Shown here in pieces: positions 15,955 to 24,671 of a stretch of 64,000 nucleotides of DNA. The stretch comes from Actinoplanes octamycinicus (GTDB lineage: Bacteria > Actinomycetota > Actinomycetes > Mycobacteriales > Micromonosporaceae). The stretch's first letter is position 1. Each line of letters opens with the position of its first letter. The notes under the pieces were generated by a model that saw nothing but the letters and a program-made list of their open reading frames with translations, was not told the origin of the DNA and did no database searches. The position numbers were made by a program, and so were the translations under genes. The stretch lies in contig NZ_JACHNB010000001.1 of assembly GCF_014205225.1 (NCBI RefSeq), forward strand, positions 7,421,501-7,485,500, written 5' to 3'.

Positions 15955-17139
15955 ATGCAAGCAGTCTCGGTGCCGCCGGCCACCACCGGTCAGCTGGCCG
16001 AGGTCGAGCGGATGCTCGACAAGGTGCGCCACCACCTGGGGGTGGAGGCGGCCTGGGTGTCCGCGCTCGGCGCCGGCGACCTCACCATCTGGGCGGCGAC
16101 CGGCGCGGTCGAGGAGATGCGCCTGCCGCTGGGTGGCGCCACCGGCCTGCTCGGCTCGTTCTGTGTCCGGGTGCTGGCCGGCACGCTGCCCGACGTGGTG
16201 CACGACGCCCGCCGGCACCCGGTCACCCGCGACCTGGACGTGACCCGGGACCTGGGCATCGGCTCCTACGCAGGGGTCCCGTGGCGGTCTCCGGACGGCG
16301 CCACCGCCGGCATGCTGTGCTGCGCCAGCCGGCACCCGGACCCGTCCCTGGACCAGCAGGCGGTCCGCTACCTCGGCCTGATCGCCGACCTGATCAGCGA
16401 GAACATGAGCGGGCCGCTGGCCGTCCAGCGGCACACCATCGCGTCGGCGCGCGCCGCGGTGCAGTCGGTGCTGGACGGCCGGGCGGTCCGGATGGACTTC
16501 CAGCCGATCGTGCGCCTGGGCGACGGCGCGCACGTCGGCTACGAGGCGCTGGCCCGGTTCGACCCGGGCACCTTCCGCGACCCGGACCACGCGTTCGCCG
16601 CCGCCTCGCTGTGCGGGCTCGGTGTCCCGCTCGAACTGCTCGCCGTGCGCCAGGCCCTGGACCGGCTCCCCGACCTGCCGGACCGGGCCTTCCTCGCGGT
16701 CAACCTGTCCGCCGACGCGCTGCTCGACGGCGAGGTGCTGGACACCCTGCTGGCCCACGCCGGTCCCCGGCTCAACGTCGAGGTCACCGAGCACGCCCAG
16801 GTCAGCGACTACGACCTGCTGACCGGCGCGCTGGCCGCCCTGCGCCGGACCGGCGTCCGGCTCAGCGTCGACGACGCCGGCGCCGGTTACGCCAGCCTGC
16901 AGCACATCCTGCGGCTGCGGCCCGACCTGATCAAGCTGGACATGAGCCTGGTCCGGGACATCGACACCGACCTGGTGAAGACCGCGATGGCCCGCTGCCT
17001 CAACGACTTCGCCGCCCAGATCGGCGCCGACCTGATCGCCGAGGGCATCGAGACCCCGGCCGAGCTGGCCCGCCTGCGCGACCTCGGGATCGCCCACGGC
17101 CAGGGCTACCACCTGTCCCGCCCGGCCGCCCTGCCCTGA
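15955..17139 (+). CDS. GAF-EAL domain protein, probable c-di-GMP phosphodiesterase
   Basis: 394-aa cytosolic protein. A GAF-like sensor domain covers about residues 10-160 (GSFCVRVLAG, YAGVPWRSPDG). The EAL domain runs from about 175 to the end. Catalytic and metal residues appear intact: Glu in YEALARF, NLSADAL, EVTE, DDAGAGYASL, IKLD, EGIET and HGQGYHLSRP. It should hydrolyse c-di-GMP to pGpG. AAGGAG precedes ATG 15955. No membrane segment seen. Confidence 0.92.
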   Translation: MQAVSVPPATTGQLAEVERMLDKVRHHLGVEAAWVSALGAGDLTIWAATGAVEEMRLPLGGATGLLGSFCVRVLAGTLPDVVHDARRHPVTRDLDVTRDLGIGSYAGVPWRSPDGATAGMLCCASRHPDPSLDQQAVRYLGLIADLISENMSGPLAVQRHTIASARAAVQSVLDGRAVRMDFQPIVRLGDGAHVGYEALARFDPGTFRDPDHAFAAASLCGLGVPLELLAVRQALDRLPDLPDRAFLAVNLSADALLDGEVLDTLLAHAGPRLNVEVTEHAQVSDYDLLTGALAALRRTGVRLSVDDAGAGYASLQHILRLRPDLIKLDMSLVRDIDTDLVKTAMARCLNDFAAQIGADLIAEGIETPAELARLRDLGIAHGQGYHLSRPAALP

Positions 17140-17157
17140 CCAGCCGGGCCGGGCCGG

Positions 17158-17901
17158 TCAGCGTGCCAGCGAGTCCAGCGCCTCGACCACCGCGCCGGGC
17201 GCCCGCAGCGGCAGGAAGTGATCCGCCCCGGGGACCTCGACGAAGCGGCAGCCGGGGATCCGCCGGGCCGCCGTCACACAGGCCGGGACGAACGACGGGC
17301 GCTCCAGGTCGCCGAGCAGCAGCGCGGTCGGCACGGCGACCTCCTCCAACCGGGACCACGCGTCACCGTCGTCGGCGAGGCTGTCGCCCCAGTGCAGCCA
17401 GAACCGGACCGCGCCGCGCAACAGGTCGACGACCAGCGGATCGCGGCCGGCCCGCGCCCAGCGAGCCAGGCCCTGTTCCAGGAAGACCGCCGGGTCCGGG
17501 CTGTCCGGCTCGTCATCCGGGTCGTGCGCCGGTGGGGCGCCGGAGATGCCCGGGCAGGCCAGCACCATCCCGCGGGCCCGGTCCGGCTCGGCCAGGGCCA
17601 GGTCGAGGGCCGCGCCGCCGCCCATGCTGCAGCCGGCGAACAGCGCCGGGCCGACGCCGAGCCGGTCGAGCACCCGGCGCAGGTCGTCGAGCGGGGAGAA
17701 CCGGCCGGCCGGGGGCGCCGACCGGCCGAAGCCGCGCACGTCGTACCGGATCAGCCGGTACCGGCCGGCGAGCCGGGCCCGGACCGGATCCCAGATCCGG
17801 GAGTCGCCGGTGCCCGGGTGCAGCAACACGACCGGCGGCAGGTCACCGCCGCTGTCCTCGGCCCAGACCGACCCGTGCCGCACATCGATCAACCGCTCCA
17901 C
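17158..17901 (-). CDS. Alpha/beta-fold hydrolase
   Basis: 247-aa single-domain hydrolase. Oxyanion strand VVLLHPGTGDSRIWDPV, nucleophile elbow GCSMGGGAAL and catalytic His in PGADHFLPL. The cap region is rich in Asp and Pro (HDPDDEPDSPD). Standalone gene; convergent neighbour is the GAF-EAL gene. Could be an esterase, lactonase or proline-iminopeptidase-like enzyme. Confidence 0.88.
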   Translation of the reverse strand: MERLIDVRHGSVWAEDSGGDLPPVVLLHPGTGDSRIWDPVRARLAGRYRLIRYDVRGFGRSAPPAGRFSPLDDLRRVLDRLGVGPALFAGCSMGGGAALDLALAEPDRARGMVLACPGISGAPPAHDPDDEPDSPDPAVFLEQGLARWARAGRDPLVVDLLRGAVRFWLHWGDSLADDGDAWSRLEEVAVPTALLLGDLERPSFVPACVTAARRIPGCRFVEVPGADHFLPLRAPGAVVEALDSLAR

Positions 17902-18068
17902 GGCGACGAGCCTGCCACAGAAGGTGGACTGGGCTCTGTACCGGTATCGCGGTAGCGTGGGTCACTGCGCCACGTCGGGGCCCGGCCGCTCAGGTCGTCT
18001 TCTCGGCACTCGTCCCGCAGACGCGAGGACGGGTCGAACCGAAGCGATCGGATCGGGAGTACCCCGTC

Positions 18069-18413
18069 ATGCTGAGAACCGTTGACTCCTTCTCGGGGCT
18101 CGTCGTCGAGCTCCGGGAGCGGACCGACACGCTGACCGCCATCACCGTGGCCGGCGAGATCGACATGGACAACTCCGCCGACCTGCTGCACGAGGTGGTG
18201 CGGTTGCTGCCCCGCCACGGCACCGACCAGGTCGATCTCGACCTCGGCGAGGTCACCTTCCTCGGCTCGGCCGGCGTGCTGGCGCTGGTGCAGTGCCGGG
18301 AGATCGCCGAGCAGCGGGGCAGCCGGTTCGGCATCAGCCAGGCACATCGCAACGTCCGTCAGGTGCTGACCATCTGCCAGCTCACCGACCTGTTCGACCT
18401 GACGCCGGGCTGA
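18069..18413 (+). CDS. STAS-domain anti-sigma factor antagonist
   Basis: 114-aa anti-anti-sigma protein. The phosphorylatable Ser is in DLGEVTFLGSAGVLAL; the rest (LTAITVAGEIDMDNSADLL) is standard for SpoIIAA/RsbV homologues, which bind HATPase anti-sigma kinases when unphosphorylated. ATG 18069 has GGGAG upstream. No kinase or phosphatase gene is adjacent; the possible partner genes in the window are at 60582-63153. Confidence 0.88.
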   Translation: MLRTVDSFSGLVVELRERTDTLTAITVAGEIDMDNSADLLHEVVRLLPRHGTDQVDLDLGEVTFLGSAGVLALVQCREIAEQRGSRFGISQAHRNVRQVLTICQLTDLFDLTPG

Positions 18414-18819
18414 GCGGTCGCCCGGCAGGCCGGCGGCCCAGGGCCAGCACCGCCGCGACGGTGATCGGCACCAGGGTCAGATGGCACAGCGCTAGGGTGA
18501 TGGTGCTGACCGTGTCGAAATCCGCCGGCAGCGTCATCGCGAGCACCGTGCCGGCCGCCAGCGCCGGCCCGGCGACCAGGGCGACCCGGATCACCCAGGC
18601 CGCCCGGGGCGCCAGCAGCGCGACCGCGGTGAGGCCGAGCAGCAGCGGCACCGCGGTGAACCCGGCCACCGTCACCGCGTCGACCCGCGCGGGACCGGTC
18701 GACGAGGTGAAGGTGAAGGTCCCGCCGACGGCCCGCCCGGCCAGGTAGACCGCGAGGTTGACCAGCACGGCGACGCCGGCGGCCGTGGCGACCAGCGCGG
18801 CGCGCGGCAGCCTAGGCAT
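18382..18819 (-). CDS. DUF6069-like membrane protein
   Basis: 145-aa protein with four hydrophobic segments (about residues 8-27, 48-70, 78-96 and 108-127). The pattern of an N-terminal helix, a TFTFTS-type loop and three more helices resembles DUF6069 proteins of actinobacteria; function unknown. It follows the ArsR-AHSA1 operon in the same direction, overlapping the AHSA1 stop by 8 bp, and overlaps the convergent STAS gene by 32 bp. Confidence 0.75.
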   Translation of the reverse strand: MPRLPRAALVATAAGVAVLVNLAVYLAGRAVGGTFTFTSSTGPARVDAVTVAGFTAVPLLLGLTAVALLAPRAAWVIRVALVAGPALAAGTVLAMTLPADFDTVSTITLALCHLTLVPITVAAVLALGRRPAGRPLSPASGRTGR

Positions 18820-19273
18820 CGACTTCGCGCCCGGCGCGGACCAGGTAGGCCTCGATCCGGGCGAGGGCGCCGGCCCAGACCTCGCCGGCGAAGAAGTCGC
18901 GGACCTCGGGCGCCGGGAAGCCGCTCTGCACCACGGTCATCAGGGTGCCGCCGTCCGCCGCCTCGAAGGACACCTCGATCCGGGTGGTCATCGTCATCCC
19001 GTCCGGGCTGACCCCGGTCGACTCGGTGACCAGCCGGTGCGGGCGGTCGATCTCCAGGAACGTCTGCGTCTCCCGGAACAGCATGTCCGGGCTGGGCCCC
19101 CAGACCGCGGTCTGCTGCCCGCCGACCCGCAGGTCGACCTCGATCTCCACGATGCCGGGCTGCTCGTCGAGGATGCTGAACCAGATCTTCTGCTTCTCCG
19201 CGTCGGTGTAGGCGTCGAAGACCTCCTCCGGTGTGGCCGGCAACTGCCGCGCCATCCGCATCTCCAGGCTCAT
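18812..19273 (-). CDS. SRPBCC/AHSA1 family protein
   Basis: 153-aa activator-of-Hsp90-homologue-like protein. N-terminus LEMRMARQLPATPEEVFDAY, then QKIWFSIL and the characteristic ETQTFLEIDRPHRLV and TLMTVVQSGFP. Start ATG 19273 overlaps the stop of the ArsR gene by 4 bp (ATGA). ArsR-AHSA1 pairs are common in actinobacteria and usually control the SRPBCC gene from one operon; the ligand is unknown. Confidence 0.9.
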   Translation of the reverse strand: MSLEMRMARQLPATPEEVFDAYTDAEKQKIWFSILDEQPGIVEIEVDLRVGGQQTAVWGPSPDMLFRETQTFLEIDRPHRLVTESTGVSPDGMTMTTRIEVSFEAADGGTLMTVVQSGFPAPEVRDFFAGEVWAGALARIEAYLVRAGREVDA

Positions 19274-19614
19274 TCCGAGGGTCCCTTCGGGTCGGGTCGC
19301 ATGGTGAAGTAGGCATCCAGGCCGTCCAGCCGACGGGCCCAGAGCCGCTGGTAGAAGCTGATCCAGGCCATCGCCTCGTCGAGCGGCGCGGCACCGAGCC
19401 GGCACTGCCGCGACCGGCCCACCTTCTCGGTGACCACCAGGCCGGCGTCCTCCAGCACCCGGACGTGCTTTTTCATCCCGGTCAGGGTCATCCCGGTCGG
19501 CTCGGCGAGCTCCCCGATGGTGGCCGGACTCTCGCCGAGACGAACGAGGATGCCGCGGCGGGTCGGGTCGGCCAGCGCGGCGAACACACGATCCAGAGCA
19601 GCTTGCTGAACCAT
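19270..19614 (-). CDS. ArsR family transcriptional regulator
   Basis: 114-aa winged-helix repressor: AALDRVFAALADPTRRGILV, then TIGELAEPTGMTLTGMKKHVRVLEDAGLV. No CxC metal site is seen, so sensing is not by the classic arsenic site. Start ATG 19614 lies inside the first of two identical operators, implying strong autorepression. First gene of an operon with the AHSA1 and DUF6069 genes. Confidence 0.92.
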   Translation of the reverse strand: MVQQAALDRVFAALADPTRRGILVRLGESPATIGELAEPTGMTLTGMKKHVRVLEDAGLVVTEKVGRSRQCRLGAAPLDEAMAWISFYQRLWARRLDGLDAYFTMRPDPKGPSE

Positions 19615-19649
19615 GTGGTTCACCTTACAACAGTGAACCGGGAGGTTCA
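19607..19649. promoter_or_regulatory. Two ArsR operators between divergent genes
   Basis: TGAACC-N4-GGTTCA occurs twice, at 19607-19622 and 19634-19649, with identical arms and centres 27 bp apart. The first covers the ArsR start codon and the second ends one base before the divergent start at 19650. Confidence 0.75.
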
Positions 19650-20309
19650 ATGTCGGGCGGATTTCCGGATCATTACGCTGACGTGGTGGAACCGCTTGAT
19701 CTGATCGGCTGGGCCGGCTCGTGTCTGCTCGTCTGGTCCCTGTTGCAAAACCGGCTGCTGCGCCTGCGGGCGCTCAATCTGGTGGGCTGCCTGGTGCTCA
19801 TCGGGTTCAACGCGGCCGTCGGCGTCTGGCCGATGGTGGGGCTCAACGTCGTGCTGGCGCTGATCAACATCTGGTACCTGGTCAAGATGCTGGCGACCCG
19901 GCACGACGAGAAGACCTATCAGGTGGTCGAGGTGCGGACCGACGACGGCTTTCTCGCCCATCTGCTGCACCGCCACCGCGCCGACATCGAGCGGTTCACT
20001 CCCGGCTTCACCCCGGAGCGCCTGACCGGCCACGACCAGTCGGCGTTCCTGGTGGTCAACGGCGACGAGGTGGCCGGGGTGGTGGCGTTCCACATGGCCG
20101 GCAACGGGGTGGCGCAGGTCGACCTGGACTACGTGACCGAGCGGTACCGGGACTTCACCCCGGGCGAGTTCGTCTTCCGGCGCAGCCGCTACTTCATCGA
20201 CCGCGGCTGCCGGACCGTGCTGACGCCGCCCGGGATGCGGACGCCGTACTACGACCGGCTGGGCTTCCGGCGCAGCGGCGAGTCGTACGTGCTGGAGCTG
20301 ACCGCCTGA
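19650..20309 (+). CDS. YgjV-like membrane protein with C-terminal GNAT-like region
   Basis: 219-aa protein. Three short hydrophobic helices at residues 14-90 (LDLIGWAGSCLLVWSLL, LNLVGCLVLIGFNAAVGVW, LNVVLALINIWYLVKM) match the Imp-YgjV membrane family. The soluble remainder (VVEVRTDDGFLAHLL to the end) has a pattern like an N-acetyltransferase core (AGVVAFHMAGNGVAQVDLDYV, YYDRLGFRRSGESYVL). Function unknown. Start ATG 19650 directly abuts an ArsR operator, so it may be co-controlled with the divergent operon. Confidence 0.75.
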   Translation: MSGGFPDHYADVVEPLDLIGWAGSCLLVWSLLQNRLLRLRALNLVGCLVLIGFNAAVGVWPMVGLNVVLALINIWYLVKMLATRHDEKTYQVVEVRTDDGFLAHLLHRHRADIERFTPGFTPERLTGHDQSAFLVVNGDEVAGVVAFHMAGNGVAQVDLDYVTERYRDFTPGEFVFRRSRYFIDRGCRTVLTPPGMRTPYYDRLGFRRSGESYVLELTA

Positions 20310-20372
20310 CGGTGGCCCGGCTCACCGGCCACCACTCTCAGCCCACCGTGGGTTCGGCCGATATTGTCGGAC

Positions 20373-22646
20373 ATGAGGACGGCGGCGGTGCGATTGCTAC
20401 CGGTCCGCGCGTCGCTGTCCGTGGCGGCGTTCGCGGTCACGGTCTTCGCCCTCAACTTGACGGCCCCGCGCGGACCCGAGGTCCTGCTCTGGCTGGGGCC
20501 GTGCGGGGCCGTGCTCGTCCCGCTGGTGAGCGCCTGGCGGGTGGCCCGGATGCCGGATCTGCCGGCCCCGACCCGCCGGTTCTGGCGCACCCTGGCGGTC
20601 TGCCTGGTGATGGCCGGGTGCGGCGCCGCCGCGCACGGCTACGACACCATCCACTCCCCCTCGCTCGGCCGGCACATGTCGATCGGGACCATCTCGCTGT
20701 ACGGCCTCACCATGCTCCTGCTGCTCTGGAGCCTGATCCGGCTGCCGATGGGCACCTCCGGGCGGGGCGACGTGCTGCGGATCGCGCTGGACGCGGGCAC
20801 CGTGATGATCGCCGGGGCGGCCTTCCTCTGGCACTTCGAGGCCCGGCCGCAGCTGGAGGCGGCCGGCTACCGTCCCGCCACGCTGCTGGCCATGACGGTC
20901 ACCCTGCTGCTCGAACTGGTCACCGTCTTCGCGATCATGAAGGTGGCACTGGCCGGGCAGGCGTACATCGCTCCCGGGGCGCTGCGCCTGCTCGCCGGCG
21001 CACTGCTGGTCGGAGCGCTGAGCAGCCTGTTGCAGGGACTCATCGAGGACCGTCGGCACCTGGACATGGTGCAGCTCACCCTGCCGGCCATCCTGGTCTG
21101 CGTGACGGCGGCCGCGGAGCGGCAACGGAAGGTCGGGGTGACCAGGGCGACCCGGGAGAAAGCCGGCCGGAGCCCGTTCAGCCGGCTGCCCTACCTGGCC
21201 GTGGCCGGCGTCGACCTGCTCCTGCTGATCTCGGTCCGGTCCGGCGCCGACCTGCTGCCAACCGTCATCGCGGTGATCGCGCTGACCGGCCTGGTGATGT
21301 GGCGGCAGGTCACCGCGTTCCGGGAGAACGCCGAACTGCTCTCCCGCCTCGACCACAGCGCGACCCACGACGCCCTGACCCAGCTGCCGAACCGGGCGCT
21401 GTTCACCGAGCGACTCGCCGCCACGCTGGCCGCCGGCGGACCGTGCCGGGGCATCGGTGTGGCCCTGATCGACCTGGACGATTTCAAGATCGTCAACGAC
21501 ACGCTCGGGCACCAAGCCGGTGACGTGCTGCTGGTCGCCGTCGCCCAGCGGCTGCGGGCCTGCCTCCGGCCGGGGGACACCGCGGCCCGGCTCGGCGGTG
21601 ACGAGTTCGTCGTGCTGCTCGAGGACGTCACCCCGGACGAGGCGGAAGGGGTGATGCGCCGGATGATCGACGTGCTCACCGAGCCGGTCCTGGCCGACGG
21701 TCAGCACCTGCTGGTCCGGGCCAGCATCGGCATCGCCGGCGGCCGGCTCGGCGAGGAGCCCGACGAGGTGCTGCGCCGGGCGGACATCGCGATGTACGCC
21801 GCCAAGCACGGCGGCGGCGGCGCGGTGCAGCGGTACCGGCCCGGCATGGCCGGCGCGGTGGCCGGGTCCGCGGCGCTCGGCGCCGAACTGCAGCAGGCGC
21901 TCGCCGCCGGTGAGCTGTTCCTGGAATACCAGCCGATCGTCTCGCTCAGCGACCGCCGGATCATCGGGGCGGAAGCACTGATGCGCTGGTCGCACCCGGT
22001 TCGCGGCCGGATCGCCCCGGCCGAGTTCATCCCGGTCGCCGAGCGCACCGGCCTGATCGTCACGATCGGCGCGTGGGCGCTGCACGAGGCCTGCCGGCAG
22101 TTCGCTGCCTGGCGGCAGGAGCACGGCGCGGACGCCCCGGGCACGCTCAGCGTCAACGTCTCGCCGCGCCAGCTCGCCGACCCGGACCTCGTCGCGCACG
22201 TGCGGGCGGCGCTGGCCGGGGCCGGCCTGCCGGCCGACTGTCTCACCCTGGACCTCACCGGCACCGCCGAGGCAGACCTCACCGAGGCGGCGCAACGCCT
22301 GCGGGAGCTGCGCGACCTCGGCGTTCGGGTCGCCCTGGACGACTTCGGCACCGGGCAGGCCTCGCTGACGCTGCTCCACCGGCTGCCGGTCGACCAGCTC
22401 AAGCTGGACCGCGCGTTCCTGGACCCGGCCGACGGCACCGGGGTGCCGATGCCGTCGGCCGTGCTGGCCCTGGCCCGCGCCGCCGGCCTGGAGGTCGTCG
22501 CGGAGGGGGTGGAGACCGCGGACGAGGCGGCGGCGCTGGCCGCTTGCGGCTACCGGATGGCGCAGGGCTTCCACCTGGGGCCGCCGATGCCCGGCGCCGA
22601 GCTGGGTCAGCGCCTCTCGTCGCACCAAACCGCCGTCACGAGCTAA
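20373..22646 (+). CDS. Membrane GGDEF-EAL protein (c-di-GMP turnover)
   Basis: 757 aa. About eight N-terminal hydrophobic helices (residues 10-310) form a membrane sensor. The GGDEF domain at about 325-495 has the active site RLGGDEF (about 408) and the inhibitory site RPGD five residues upstream. The EAL domain at about 510-745 keeps AEALMRW, SVNVSPRQL, LDDFGTGQASL, LKLDRAF and EGVET, but the usual ELTE motif reads DLTG, losing a conserved acidic residue. It may therefore synthesise c-di-GMP with a weak or purely regulatory EAL domain. ATG 20373 is preferred to TTG 20364. Confidence 0.9.
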   Translation: MRTAAVRLLPVRASLSVAAFAVTVFALNLTAPRGPEVLLWLGPCGAVLVPLVSAWRVARMPDLPAPTRRFWRTLAVCLVMAGCGAAAHGYDTIHSPSLGRHMSIGTISLYGLTMLLLLWSLIRLPMGTSGRGDVLRIALDAGTVMIAGAAFLWHFEARPQLEAAGYRPATLLAMTVTLLLELVTVFAIMKVALAGQAYIAPGALRLLAGALLVGALSSLLQGLIEDRRHLDMVQLTLPAILVCVTAAAERQRKVGVTRATREKAGRSPFSRLPYLAVAGVDLLLLISVRSGADLLPTVIAVIALTGLVMWRQVTAFRENAELLSRLDHSATHDALTQLPNRALFTERLAATLAAGGPCRGIGVALIDLDDFKIVNDTLGHQAGDVLLVAVAQRLRACLRPGDTAARLGGDEFVVLLEDVTPDEAEGVMRRMIDVLTEPVLADGQHLLVRASIGIAGGRLGEEPDEVLRRADIAMYAAKHGGGGAVQRYRPGMAGAVAGSAALGAELQQALAAGELFLEYQPIVSLSDRRIIGAEALMRWSHPVRGRIAPAEFIPVAERTGLIVTIGAWALHEACRQFAAWRQEHGADAPGTLSVNVSPRQLADPDLVAHVRAALAGAGLPADCLTLDLTGTAEADLTEAAQRLRELRDLGVRVALDDFGTGQASLTLLHRLPVDQLKLDRAFLDPADGTGVPMPSAVLALARAAGLEVVAEGVETADEAAALAACGYRMAQGFHLGPPMPGAELGQRLSSHQTAVTS

Positions 22647-22694
22647 ATCCCGCGCCCTATGTGAACGTCAATGACCATGCGCGATCCCGGCCCA

Positions 22695-23015
22695 GCGCGC
22701 GTCGCGGTCACCGGCTGGGCGTGACGGGTGCTTCGGCACGGTCGAGACACCCGTGAGGCCCAGCCGGACCACCGCCGGACGCGCTGCAACCGCGGGCCAC
22801 GGCGCGCGTCGCGGTCACCGGCTGGGCGTGACAGGTGCCTCAACACGGTCGAGACACCCGTGAGGCACAGCCAGACCACCGCCAGGCGCGCTGCAACCGC
22901 GGGCCACCGCGCGCGTCGCGGTCACCGGCTGGGCGTGACGGGTGCTTCGGCACGGTGGAGGCACCTGTGAGGGCCAGCCGGACGACCGGTGGGCGCGCGG
23001 CTACCGTCGGGGCGG
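22695..23015. repeat. 107-bp tandem palindromic repeat, three copies plus degenerate fourth
   Basis: Copies begin at 22695, 22802 and 22909 (GCGCGCGTCGCGGTCACCGG), an exact 107-bp period, with a decayed fourth from about 23015. Each contains a long imperfect hairpin: in copy 1 GGCTGGGC (22713-22720) pairs with 22758-22765 and ACGGGTG (22724-22730) with 22748-22754. Copies 1 and 3 also contain GTGC-TTCG-GCAC (22728-22739 in copy 1), a UUCG tetraloop hairpin. A related single copy lies at 57652-57724. There is no coding potential that I trust. Confidence 0.8.
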
Positions 23016-23375
23016 CGCGTGGCGCGGGCGCGGGGGCTGGGCGGGAGGGGGCCGGTGGTTTTCTGGGGGTCCACGGACCTTGAAGGGGGCGGCGATTGGT
23101 TTGGACGCGCCAGCGGCCAGATCGCCGGGCCCGGCCCGCGCTACTTAAAGAGAATTTGGTGTACGACCGCGGCCCGGCCAGGCTTGGTCGAGGTGATCGG
23201 TAGGGTGCTCAGGCCCGCGCTGCCCACTCATATGGCGGGGTGTGGCTCTCTCCCGGCTTGGACCCTGCCGGTCACCGTGGCGCGGAGTGGCTGAAGAGGG
23301 GTTTGCCCAGCTGTAAGTAGCGTTGCCCTCCCGCTGGTGTGGTTCTGCCGCGACGACGGGAAGGTCAACGGGTAC
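23016..23375. other. Non-coding leader of IS110 element, candidate bridge RNA region
   Basis: The roughly 220 bp before the transposase start have no convincing gene. In IS110-group elements this left-end region encodes the bridge RNA that pairs donor and target DNA. No fold was computed. The part left of about 23152 is probably flanking DNA including a decayed repeat copy. Confidence 0.4.
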
Positions 23376-24615
23376 ATGGGTCAGCTGATCATTGGAGTCG
23401 ATCCGCACAAGCGGTCCGCGACGATCGAGATCATCAACGAGCGTGAACAGGTGCTGGCCCGTGGCAGGTACGGCACCGACACCGGTGGCTACCAGCAGAT
23501 GCTCGCCGCCGGCCGCCGTCACGCCGGCCGGGTGTGGGCGGTCGAGGGCTGTAACGGCATCGGCCGGCACCTGGCCCAGCGGCTGGTCGCCGACGGCGAA
23601 ACCGTGCTGGACGTCCCGGCGAAACTCGCCGCGAAAGCCCGCAACTTTGACACCGGGCACGGCCGTAAAACCGACGGTCACGACGCGCACCACATCGCGG
23701 TGACCGCCCTGCGCACCCCGGGCCTGCGCCGCGTTCACGCCGACGGCGCCACCGTCGCGCTGCGGCTGCTGGCCGACCGCCGCGACCAGCTCGGTGTCGC
23801 CCGCACCGAGACCATCAACCGGCTGCACCAGCTACTGCTCGAACTGATCCCCGGCGGCGCGAAGAAGAACCTGACCACCGACCAGGCCCGCACCCTGCTC
23901 GAACGCGTCAGCGTCCCGGCCGGCGACATCGTCACCGCCACCCGCTATCAGCTGGCCGGCGACCTGGCCGACGAGCTCACCACCCTGGACACCAAGATCA
24001 AAGCAGCCAACCGGCAGCTGAAGACCGTGCTGGCCGCCACCGGCACCCAGCTGACCAGCCTCAACGGCATCGGCCCCTCCGGCGCCGCCCGCCTGCTCGG
24101 CGACATCGGCGACATCAGCCGCTTCCCGACCCGCGGGCACTTCGCCACCTGGAACGGCACCGCCCCCATCGACGTGTCCTCCGGCGACAACCATCATCAC
24201 CGGCTCAACCGGGCCGGGAACCGGCGCATCAACCGGGTCCTGCACATCATGGCCATCACCCAGCTCCGCTTCGACACCCCCGGCCGCGCCTACTACCAGC
24301 GCAAACGCGCCGAAGGCAAAACCGCGATGGAAGCCATGCGAGCGTTGAAACGACGCCTGTCCGACACCGTCTACCGCCAAATGATCAAAGACGACCACAC
24401 GGCACAACAGACAGCGACGGGTCCGGGAGGACACACGGGGGCGACTCTGAACTCCAGCGCGGCCGACCCAAACCCCAAGATCGACACTTCGGAAAAGTCA
24501 CAACCCGGACCCGCCAACCACCACCCTAAAACACCCCTCACACCAACCCCTTGACAGAGGGGTGCCGGGAGCATGCGATCTGTACCCGCGCGGACCTGCG
24601 TCTATGACGAATTTG
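23152..24615 (+). mobile_element. IS110-family insertion sequence (ends tentative)
   Basis: Contains one full-length DEDD transposase gene. IS110 elements lack inverted repeats, so ends are hard to call. GAATTTG is present at 23152-23158 and 24609-24615; the resulting size of about 1.46 kb is normal for the family, so these are candidate edges. Sits about 140 bp from the tandem palindromic repeats. Confidence 0.55.
23376..24554 (+). CDS. IS110-family transposase (DEDD recombinase)
   Basis: 392-aa transposase. N-terminal RuvC-like domain with the four acidic residues: Asp in IIGVDPHKRS, Glu in WAVEGCNGIG, and two Asp in KTDGHDAHHIA. The C-terminal Transposase_20 domain reads LTSLNGIGPSGAARLLGDIG, with the candidate nucleophile Ser in PIDVSSGDNHH and then LNRAGNRRINR. 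I start at ATG 23376 (MGQLIIGVDPH). The last 55 residues are Pro/Thr/Asn-rich and probably disordered. Appears intact. Confidence 0.93.
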   Translation: MGQLIIGVDPHKRSATIEIINEREQVLARGRYGTDTGGYQQMLAAGRRHAGRVWAVEGCNGIGRHLAQRLVADGETVLDVPAKLAAKARNFDTGHGRKTDGHDAHHIAVTALRTPGLRRVHADGATVALRLLADRRDQLGVARTETINRLHQLLLELIPGGAKKNLTTDQARTLLERVSVPAGDIVTATRYQLAGDLADELTTLDTKIKAANRQLKTVLAATGTQLTSLNGIGPSGAARLLGDIGDISRFPTRGHFATWNGTAPIDVSSGDNHHHRLNRAGNRRINRVLHIMAITQLRFDTPGRAYYQRKRAEGKTAMEAMRALKRRLSDTVYRQMIKDDHTAQQTATGPGGHTGATLNSSAADPNPKIDTSEKSQPGPANHHPKTPLTPTP

Positions 24616-24671
24616 AGGTTGATCTTTTGACGTGGGATCGGGCAGGGGGCTTGGGCGAGCGGGGCACTGGG

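Noticed and set aside
20397..22628. 743-aa minus-strand ORF
   Set aside because: Antisense shadow of the GGDEF-EAL gene; no recognisable domain.
22695..23015. CRISPR array or tandem genes
   Set aside because: The 107-bp period has no repeat/spacer alternation, and all three copies are similar along their whole length.
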